From Candidatus Altimarinota bacterium (GTDB taxonomy: Bacteria; Patescibacteriota; Gracilibacteria; BD1-5; UBA2023): DNA of 5,895 nucleotides. A program made the translations under genes and the position numbers. The DNA is taken from the NCBI GenBank assembly GCA_947373235.1, contig CANBWW010000058.1, forward strand, positions 1 through 5,895, given 5' to 3'. Under the pieces are notes generated by a model, which saw only the letters and a list, made by a program, of their open reading frames with translations, made no database searches and had not been told where the DNA came from. Below, in pieces: positions 1-5,767 of the stretch; position 1 is the stretch's first letter; the number at the start of each line of letters is the position of its first letter.

Positions 1-1
1 G

Positions 2-142
2 CTGGAAAGAAATGGGATACATCTATGAAAACTTGAGAAGTTTATAGACGATGGATTATTGATAAAAAAACAAGGAAATATACAACTGACAAAACCTTGA
101 ATTTTCCTTGTCGACCATATAATGAGCGAACTAATCACATAA
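2..142 (+). CDS. HemW-like radical SAM protein, C-terminal fragment
   Basis: Only the last 46 residues are in the window; the gene begins upstream. Read with UGA as Gly (UGA at 26-28 and 98-100), the tail runs LEKFIDDGLLIKKQGNIQLT followed by KPGIFLVDHIMSELIT, then UAA at 140-142. This resembles the small winged-helix-like C-terminus of HemW, the heme chaperone often misnamed oxygen-independent coproporphyrinogen oxidase: a helix ending in DGLL, a short beta hairpin ending in LT, then KPG and a final helix with a hydrophobic face. The Gly in LT-x-x-G is normally conserved there and is a UGA codon here. The radical SAM core, with its CxxxCxxC cluster motif, would lie outside the window, so the family call rests on the tail alone. 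The same tail shape occurs in other winged-helix proteins. The stop codon is immediately followed by the first base of a tRNA gene, so the two are probably co-transcribed. Confidence 0.55.
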
Positions 143-218
143 GCCGCCATAGCTCAGCTGGTAGAGCGCATCCATGGTAAGGATGAGGTCTCGGGTTCAA
201 GTCCCGATGGTGGCTCCA
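143..218 (+). tRNA. tRNA-Thr (anticodon GGU)
   Basis: A complete 76-nt cloverleaf folds by eye. The acceptor arm GCCGCCA pairs with TGGTGGC, including one G-T pair. The D stem is GCTC/GAGC around AGCTGGTA. The anticodon stem CATCC/GGATG holds the loop ATGGTAA, giving anticodon GGT at positions 34-36. The variable loop is AGGTC, and the T arm is TCGGG/CCCGA around TTCAAGT. The discriminator is T and CCA is encoded at 216-218. GGU reads ACC and ACU threonine codons. The gene starts at the base after the upstream UAA and is followed 36 bases later by an intrinsic terminator, so it is probably processed from the end of the upstream gene's transcript. I see no promoter of its own. Confidence 0.95.
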
Positions 219-254
219 GTTCATTTTCATACATTCACTAGGTCACATAAACCC

Positions 255-284
255 AAAAAGAGCTCTAATTAGAGCTCTTTTTTT
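255..284 (+). terminator. Intrinsic terminator after tRNA-Thr
   Basis: A perfect 28-bp palindrome (255-282) centred on AATT has arms AAAAAGAGCTCT and AGAGCTCTTTTT, followed by a run of seven T (278-284). The A run on the left and T run on the right would let it work in both directions. On the plus strand it ends the upstream gene and tRNA transcript before the mgtC-like gene. Confidence 0.85.
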
Positions 285-336
285 ATGAAAAATATGTTGG
301 TATATAAGGAAACTATAAACTGAGGATTTTTCAATT

Positions 337-382
337 CAAATTTTGCAACTTTTAGAAAAACATGATACAGTAAGAATATAAT
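337..382 (+). promoter_or_regulatory. Candidate promoter of the mgtC-like gene
   Basis: TTGCAA (343-348) is followed 17 bases later by TACAGT (366-371), with TG one base before the -10 (TGATACAGT), an extended -10. A separate perfect TATAAT sits at 377-382 without an obvious -35; either could be used. TATAAT would give an almost leaderless mRNA for the ATG at 394, while TACAGT would leave a leader of about 16 bases. The -35 is preceded by CAAATT, and the same CAAATTTTGCA word precedes the histidine kinase gene on the other strand. Confidence 0.5.
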
Positions 383-393
383 AATTTCTTCTT

Positions 394-1761
394 ATGGATT
401 CCTCACTTTTTATAGGACTTCTTTTAGCAATAATCCTCGGTGGGCTCATCGGAATCGAACGAGAACTTCCTCGAACATGAGTCAATCCAAAAAATTCTGT
501 TGGCTTTGGAGGAATTCGTAGTTTTGCTGCCATAGCATTTTTATGAGCCATATGAGTACAGATGGATCATGTTATGCAAACACACGTTTGGTCTATTATG
601 GGATTTATCGTTTCCAGTATTTTGATTATTTCTTCATATCTTTATAGTGCTTTTTGACTGAAAAAAATGGGATCAACAACGGAATACGCAGCATTTCTCA
701 CATATTTTATAGGAATGCTCGCGATGTCATGAGAATACATATTTTCGGTTATAGGTGCTATTATCTTGCTCTTACTATTATCTATAAAAACACAACTCGA
801 AACTCTGAAAGATCGGTTTTCACGCCAAGAACTGGGTGATACATTGAAATTTGCAGTTATTTCACTCGTATTTCTTCCGATCCTTCCCGATCATAAGTAC
901 TCACTTCTGAATATCATCAACTGGTTTTATCATGGACAACTCTCTTGGGCGCATCCACTTTTGACAACACAATTCTTTGATCCGTATAGTATTTGGCTTT
1001 TTGTTGTCATCATGACGGGCGTGGAATATATCGGATATATCCTTTCGAAAGTAATCGGTTCAAAGTGAGGTATTATCGTATCTGGGGTGATCGGTGGAAT
1101 CATCTCTTCAACAGCAACAACGATCGCTATCACGAGAAAAAGTATAGAAAATCCTGAAAATAGAAATTCTTATGTAGTCGCCACTCTGGTTGCCTCTTGT
1201 ATCATGTTTATACGTGTCGTTCTAATTGCTGGTATTATCGATCCAAAATTGATAGAAAATATCTTGATCCCAGCTGGAGCTATGTTTCTGACACTTGTAT
1301 GAACAGCACTTTATTTTTTCTTACAACTAAAAAATGAACCGACAAGTACAGAACCAGAACTCGAAAAAACTCATGAACATGAGAGTCCGTTTCAGATATT
1401 CCCAGCTGTAAAATTTGCAGGGATGATAATCGTCATAAAGTTCATATCTATGGCTGGGATCATATATCAATACTTTATACCCCCAGCAGTTTCTAATTAT
1501 ACACTTGGGCTCATATCAGGACTGATAGATATTGATCCGCTCATTCTTACGATTGCTGGTGAATCAAAATCTGGAGCACTTTTAGGAATCATAGCAGCCA
1601 GTACCATACTCATAGCTATGATGTCAAACAATGCGGTAAAAGGCTCGATAGCTTACAGATTCTGAGATAAACAGTATGGCAAAAAAGTACTCCTTGCATT
1701 TGGGATCAATATTTTAGTCGGAATCATAATGATCATCAGTATGTATATACTGAAAAAATAG
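394..1761 (+). CDS. MgtC/SapB-DUF4010 family membrane protein
   Basis: A 455-residue integral membrane protein, read with eight UGA codons as Gly (residues 29, 51, 54, 88, 113, 225, 303, 424), ending in UAG. The N-terminal ~150 residues match the MgtC/SapB domain: GLLLAIILGGLIGIERE (residues 8-24) with the charged E22-R23-E24, then VGFGGIRSFAAIAFLGAIG (36-54). The C-terminal part matches DUF4010: GGIISSTATTIAITRKS (234-250) and MMSNNAVKGSIAYRFG (409-424), among many hydrophobic segments. A charged His/Glu-rich linker near residues 310-330 (EPELEKTHEHE) probably lies outside the membrane. MgtC relatives are linked to Mg2+ or acid stress, often by inhibiting F-ATPase, but the role of this two-domain type is not established and I assign no transport function. 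The start is fixed by an in-frame UAA only four codons upstream. No Shine-Dalgarno is visible; TTTCTTCTT precedes the ATG. The gene stands alone, with a terminator before and after it. Confidence 0.88.
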
Positions 1762-1772
1762 ACTTCCTTTAT

Positions 1773-1806
1773 ATTTAAAAAATACCCTTAAGGGTATTTT
1801 TTAAAT
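1773..1806. terminator. Bidirectional terminator between convergent genes
   Basis: A perfect 34-bp palindrome with its centre between 1789 and 1790. The GC core is TACCCTTAAGGGTA, flanked by six A (1777-1782) on the left and six T (1797-1802) on the right, so it can end transcription from both sides: the mgtC-like gene from the left, the response regulator gene from the right. The regulator's UAA stop (1801-1803 on the minus strand) lies inside it. Confidence 0.9.
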
Positions 1807-2493
1807 CTTTCATTCTAGAATCATAGTTACTACTTCAAGTGGTGTATAGGCCGATTTTTTGAGAAATCCATCAGCTCACATAGCCCGTGCTTTATTCTCC
1901 TCATCCACTCATTCGAGATTCGAATTAATGATCACTTTTGTATTGAGGGAAGTATTATTTTTAAGAGCTGTGAGCATCTCAAATCCATCCATATTCGGCA
2001 TCATCAAATCAAGAAGGATGATATCTGGCTTAGCACTCGCAGCCTTTGCGATACCCTCGAGCCCATCAAAAGCAGAAATAACGGTACATCAAGCCTGAGA
2101 AAACGCAATCTGATACATCTCATTAATACTTTTATTATCTTCGATGATTAAGATAATTTTTGGTATCTGTGGAACAGTCATCTCACCTTCAAGTACTTTT
2201 TTTATACGATCAAGTATGATACTATTTTCTGTACCAGATCGGAATACTTCGATTCACTCAGTACTCTCTGCAAAACTCGAACGAATAAACAAAAATGGAT
2301 GGGCTGGGAATATTTTATTGATCATCTCTATTTCTTCTGCTTTCATCAAACCATCCAGAAAAATGGCATCGGGTTTTTCATCGAGAAATGATCCAAATTT
2401 TCATTTATCTGGAACAACTCGTACATTATATCCAGAGCGGAGGAGAACAGCGAGGAGATGATCATCAGTCGTGAGACAAAGGATTGTATACAT
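1801..2493 (-). CDS. Tandem-receiver response regulator without output domain
   Basis: A 230-residue cytoplasmic signalling protein, with UGA as Gly at residues 31, 80, 135, 195, 206 and 228, ending in UAA. The C-terminal domain (about 112-228) is a standard CheY-like receiver: IILIIEDN with the acidic pair E118-D119, phospho-acceptor D162 in IILLDLMMPNMDG, the Thr/Ser switch position as S191, and the conserved lysine as K213 in GADGFLKKS, where the usual Pro after Lys is Ser. The N-terminal ~105 residues look like a second, diverged receiver: ILCLTTDD at the first strand (D10, D11) and AIFLDGLM with D47 at the phospho-site position; the rest is poorly conserved. No DNA-binding or enzymatic domain follows, so it may act by protein contact or as a phosphate shuttle. 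The start ATG is three codons after the kinase stop, with TATTTTCCT between them and no Shine-Dalgarno. The partner is the kinase just upstream. Confidence 0.88.
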
Positions 2494-2502
2494 AGGAAAA
2501 TA

Positions 2503-4599
2503 TTAAGAATGGTTCGAATAAGGAAGAAAAACCGTCATACGCGTACCAGCATTTTGTGCAGAATCTACGAGAATCTCACCACCAAAATGAGTGATCACTT
2601 CGCGTATAAGATGGAGGCCGAGACCACTTCCCTGTATACTTTTTTTCGTATAGTCCTGATTACTCGATTGTGAAAATTTTTCAAAAATATGAGCGAGCGT
2701 CTCTTTGGTCATACCAATACCAGAATCATTTACCATGATTTTTAAGAATGGAACTCACTCTTTGATATCATCCTCAAGCAAAACTTCTACGTTTCCATTT
2801 TGTGGAGTGAATTTATAGGCATTCGAAAGAAGATTGTTCATTATAAGAGTCAATTTACTCTTATCTGTATAAAGAGTATCTATTTTGGAGTTATCTGTCA
2901 ATATAAGCGGGATATTTTTTTCAAGATAAAGACTTGTAAAATTATTGATAATATTTTTTATATGTTCGTGATGATCAATATATTCATAAGTAAAGACCAT
3001 ACGACCCGCTTCGAGTTTGGAAATATCGAGAATATTATTTACGAAACTAATAAGTTCTTCTGTACTGGTATAGATCTGTGTCATATATTTCTTTTGTTTT
3101 TCGTTCAGTTGTCAGAAAGTTCATTTCGAAAGCATATCGGAATATCACTTGATGATCGTCATCGGTGTCCGAAGTTCGTGTGAAGCAATCGCCAGAAATG
3201 TATCCTTATTGGCATCAACCTCTTTCAGATTTTCATAGGCCTTCGCCAGTTCATCATTTTTTTGAGTCAATTCCTGAGTTCGTTCTTGTACCTCCATACG
3301 CAGATCATGATTATGAGCGAGTATCTGAAGTGCAAGTGAAAGCTTCAGAAGCATCTGAGAAAGGAGATTTATATCTTCTTGAGTATACACTTTTTCTGAT
3401 TGTTTTGGTCAGATCGTAAAAAATCCAATCACATGATGACCAGAACTATAAAGTGGAAAAATAATTTCCGCATCTATAGGGGATGCAACTCATATATAAT
3501 CATGAGTATCACGTATAATTGGGGTTTTTCTATGAGAAAAATATTCGATCAATTTCGTATATTGTTCCATCTCCATTCGATCATACAGTGAAATTTTTCA
3601 ATTTTTTACAAAATGAATAAAATACTGTCGTAATGTTTTTTCGATGTCTGCAACTGTATCGGAAACTTTTGTTTCATTTAAAAATGCATTTACGGAGGAT
3701 TTTAAAATTTGACGATCTTTTGGACTAAAAAAATTTTTTGTAGAATCTGCCTGATACATCAAGAAAGACAAAACATTCCCAAAAAAATACAGAACGGATA
3801 ATTTTAAAGTGACGACTGAAATGACTGCTTCAGCACCAAAAATAAAATAAAGAATAAATGCAAGTATCAACATACTAAAAAGCATACTCGAAAATAATCG
3901 CAACACTCGAAGAACTGCATTACTCATATCAAAAAACTGATACCGAAGAACTGCATATCAGAGAAGTGCTGGATATCAAGCAAGAATAATCGTTCACCAT
4001 TTATATTTATCGATCCCAAAAACTGGGAGATAGAAAAAAATCCCCCCGATTGTTCCTATAAAAAGAGAGGTAAAGAAAAAGAAAATCTGCCTCTGTTGAG
4101 GATGTGAGACTTTTTTATAATATCTCAGCGAGATAAAAATCGAATACGAAAGAACTATAAAAAGAAAGGCGATAAAAGAAAAACCCCAATCTGAAATAAT
4201 AGTATCATAATAATTCCAAGAGGTACTATAGTAAATGCCAACGACCAGATATCAGAAAGCATCCAGAAGGATAAAGAAAAAAGAAACGATATAAATCGTC
4301 CTTAAAAATAAGGACGATACGGGTTTCTGTTCAGAAAGAATAACTGCTGTCAAATGAAGGATAATCGCAGGAGTCAGAATAATACCGATATAAGCAATTC
4401 TCCATAAGATCAGAAGAGCATCTGTATATTCAGTTGAAATCCCAGCAAAACATACGGTAATACCAATAACAAGCATCCATACGAAAGAAGAAAATATGAG
4501 AATATTCAGAATATTTTTTCTTTCGACCAAAATAACCATGATCGACATGATGGCACTGATCAAGGCCGTGATGAATCCAACGATAACGATATACGACAT
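2503..4599 (-). CDS. Membrane sensor histidine kinase (multi-TM, GAF-like, HisKA, HATPase)
   Basis: A 698-residue sensor kinase, with 11 UGA codons read as Gly (residues 116, 202, 208, 214, 334, 370, 397, 485, 493, 496, 615), ending in UAA. Residues 1-220 contain about seven hydrophobic segments, resembling the 7TM N-terminal sensor module of histidine kinases. Two more segments follow (about 235-254 and 257-281). Residues ~300-425 look like a GAF domain, ending in IIFPLYSSGHHVIGFFTIG and YTQEDINLLSQM. A coiled-coil linker (~430-465) leads to HisKA with phospho-acceptor H474 in ASHELRTPMT. The ATPase has the N-box NNLLSNAYKF (N593), G1 VNDSGIGM (D625), the F-box IFEKF and G2 GSGLGLHL (657-664). 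All catalytic motifs are intact, so it should autophosphorylate and pass phosphate to the regulator encoded next. The ligand is unknown. The start is firm: an in-frame UAG lies four codons upstream. An inverted repeat overlaps its candidate promoter. Confidence 0.92.
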
Positions 4600-4605
4600 A
4601 ATGAA

Positions 4606-4634
4606 ACTCTACCACAAATTTTGAAGAGATGCAA
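4606..4634 (-). promoter_or_regulatory. Candidate promoter of the kinase-regulator operon
   Basis: On the minus strand, TTGCAT (4634-4629) is followed after 17 bases by TAGAGT (4611-4606), with TG one base before it (TGGTAGAGT), an extended -10. The predicted transcription start falls at or next to the ATG at 4599, so the mRNA would be nearly leaderless. The layout matches the mgtC-like promoter. Confidence 0.5.
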
Positions 4635-4642
4635 AATTTGTG
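4613..4642. repeat. 11-bp inverted repeat, possible operator of the kinase operon
   Basis: CACAAATTTTG (4613-4623) and CAAAATTTGTG (4632-4642) are perfect inverted copies separated by eight bases (AAGAGATG). The repeat covers the -35 box and most of the spacer of the kinase promoter and lies just upstream of the first secE-side promoter. That is a typical place for a dimeric repressor site. No run of T follows closely on the minus strand, so it is not an obvious terminator. Operator function is inferred from position only. Confidence 0.45.
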
Positions 4643-4646
4643 AACT

Positions 4647-4678
4647 TTGACTTGCTTTTTATTCCTTTTTCTTATAAT
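4647..4678 (+). promoter_or_regulatory. Candidate distal promoter (P1) of secE-nusG
   Basis: A perfect TATAAT (4673-4678) has TTGACT (4647-4652) 20 bases upstream, longer than the usual 17; TTGCTT at 4652-4657 gives 15. The spacing is imperfect both ways, so the -10 is the stronger evidence. The start would be near 4685, with a GAAA-loop hairpin soon after. Confidence 0.4.
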
Positions 4679-4691
4679 CCAAGACATACAG

Positions 4692-4710
4692 ATCCCCGAA
4701 AGGGGATTTT
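4692..4710 (+). promoter_or_regulatory. GAAA-loop hairpin in the secE leader, possible attenuator
   Basis: ATCCCC (4692-4697) and GGGGAT (4702-4707) form a perfect six-pair stem closed by the GNRA tetraloop GAAA, followed by TTTT. It would be transcribed only from the distal promoter. The T run is short for an efficient terminator. The CGAAAGGGGA half is repeated at 4725-4734, so the C run could pair with either copy. Confidence 0.45.
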
Positions 4711-4720
4711 AAAATGGAAA

Positions 4721-4748
4721 TTGACGAAAGGGGAAAATTTTATATAAT
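4721..4748 (+). promoter_or_regulatory. Proximal promoter (P2) of secE-nusG
   Basis: TTGACG (4721-4726), a 16-base spacer and a perfect TATAAT (4743-4748) make this the best sigma-70-type promoter in the window. Transcription would begin near 4755 and leave a T/C-rich leader of about 65 bases before the secE ATG at 4820. Confidence 0.75.
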
Positions 4749-4819
4749 TCCCTCGTTTTATATGAATGATACCTTCTTTCTTTCTATTTTTTCCTTTCAT
4801 TTATTTTTTCACTTCCCTT

Positions 4820-5164
4820 ATGTTTGATTTTATAAAAAATGCACTTGCAGAACTCACTCATGTTGTCTGGCCAACACGAAAAGAAAGCATCAAATACATG
4901 ACCTACACGATCGGAACTATCGTGATCGTAGGAGTCTTCCTCGCTATTCTTGGATATTTTATTAGAACTGGTATGACTTTTACTCGTGATCAATTCCCTC
5001 ACACGCCAGTAAATACATCTGTATCAGGAGAAGATCTTGCTACCAAAGCTGATCTCAAGCAACTCGAAGATCTTGCAAACGCAAGAAAAGCTCAAAGTGG
5101 TTCTATCACTGTTCATACAGGTTCTGCATTGACTGGAGCGATTCGAACTGGAACTGGTAAATAA
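4820..5164 (+). CDS. secE: Preprotein translocase subunit SecE, extended C-terminus
   Basis: The small essential subunit that clamps SecY in the inner-membrane translocon, 114 residues. The family signature ELTHVVWPTRKE spans residues 11-22 in the amphipathic cytoplasmic helix, followed by one membrane segment (about 29-48, TIGTIVIVGVFLAILGYFI). A typical single-TM SecE ends soon after (about 60 residues). This one adds about 60 residues, predicted outside the membrane: a charged helix-prone stretch (DLATKADLKQLEDLANARK, 72-90), then a Gly/Ser/Thr-rich tail. The ATG at 4820 puts the signature at the usual distance from the N-terminus; an in-frame ATG at 4766 would add 18 mostly hydrophobic residues and is less likely. 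No Shine-Dalgarno; CACTTCCCTT precedes the start. It is the only complete gene here without an in-frame UGA. nusG follows 36 bases later, the classic pairing. Confidence 0.92.
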   Translation: MFDFIKNALAELTHVVWPTRKESIKYMTYTIGTIVIVGVFLAILGYFIRTGMTFTRDQFPHTPVNTSVSGEDLATKADLKQLEDLANARKAQSGSITVHTGSALTGAIRTGTGK

Positions 5165-5200
5165 TTTTTTTCTATTCTCTAATATTTTCTTTCTGTATTT

Positions 5201-5749
5201 ATGTTTGATTTTTCCAAAAAAGAACAAGGTGAATGGTACGTAATCCGAGTGATCTCAGGAACTGAAGAAAATGTACGCCAGTCTCTCATGCAGCGTCGTG
5301 AAGCATTTGGCTTAGAAAACTTTATCCTGGATGTTTTCGTTCCAAATCATGACTCTGTCTCTGTTCGAGCATGAGGAAAAAAAGTTCTCAAAAAGAAAAA
5401 TATTTTTCCTGGATATATCCTCGTCTCGATGATCGTCACGAACGAATCTTGGTACATCGTGAGAAATACTCCAAACGTAACTGGTTTTCTTGGTGCTGGT
5501 ACTGTACCAGTGGCAGTGAGTGGGGCTGAACTCGAACAACTGAAATGAATCCTCGAAGAAAAAAGTGAAGAATACAAGACAGACTTACAGATCGGAGATT
5601 ATGTAACGGTTAAAAATGGTCCATTCGAAGGAAGCGAAGGAAAAGTACTCGAAGTCAATATTACAAAATGACTGGCAAAAATCGAGATCAACCTTCTTGG
5701 TCGAGATACTCCCGTTGAGATTGAATTTGCAAGTATAAAAACTGTATAA
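5201..5749 (+). CDS. nusG: Transcription termination/antitermination factor NusG
   Basis: A 182-residue cytoplasmic elongation factor that binds the RNA polymerase clamp and links transcription to Rho or to the ribosome. Three UGA codons are read as Gly (residues 58, 116, 157); the gene ends in UAA. The NGN domain (about 11-118) starts with EWYVIRVISGTEENV and includes IFPGYILV (68-75) and VRNTPNVTGFLG (87-98), the usual polymerase-facing signatures. The KOW domain (about 131-182) begins IGDYVTVKNGPFEGSEGKVL. Length is normal for a bacterial NusG without an inserted domain. The first codons (MFDF) repeat those of secE at the DNA level. The 36-base gap after secE is T-rich, with no Shine-Dalgarno, terminator or promoter, so the two are probably one transcript. 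Confidence 0.96.
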
Positions 5750-5767
5750 TCATACACCATCTATTCA

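Noticed and set aside
336..551. Minus-strand 71-residue open frame
   Set aside because: It is antisense to the start of the mgtC-like gene and its promoter, with no family resemblance; the plus-strand reading gives clear MgtC motifs.
766..1665. Plus-strand short open frames as separate small membrane proteins
   Set aside because: They are pieces of one mgtC-like gene, all in the frame of the ATG at 394, broken only by UGA codons read here as Gly.
1859..3591. Plus-strand open frames across the kinase and regulator genes
   Set aside because: They are antisense shadows; the minus strand gives complete receiver and kinase domains.
2503..4599. A decayed histidine kinase pseudogene broken by many stops
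   Set aside because: Every interruption is UGA, the frame never shifts, all catalytic motifs are intact, and neighbouring genes, including nusG, show the same pattern.
4430..4687. Minus-strand 85-residue open frame over the kinase start
   Set aside because: It overlaps the kinase N-terminus in another frame and the divergent promoter region, and has no recognisable motif.
4766..4819. SecE starting at the upstream ATG at 4766
   Set aside because: This adds 18 mostly hydrophobic residues before the amphipathic helix, which SecE lacks; the stretch reads better as a T/C-rich leader.
394..5749. UGA read as tryptophan (code 4)
   Set aside because: UGA falls at Gly-conserved sites, and known Trp sites such as those in NusG EWYV and SecE VVWPT use UGG.
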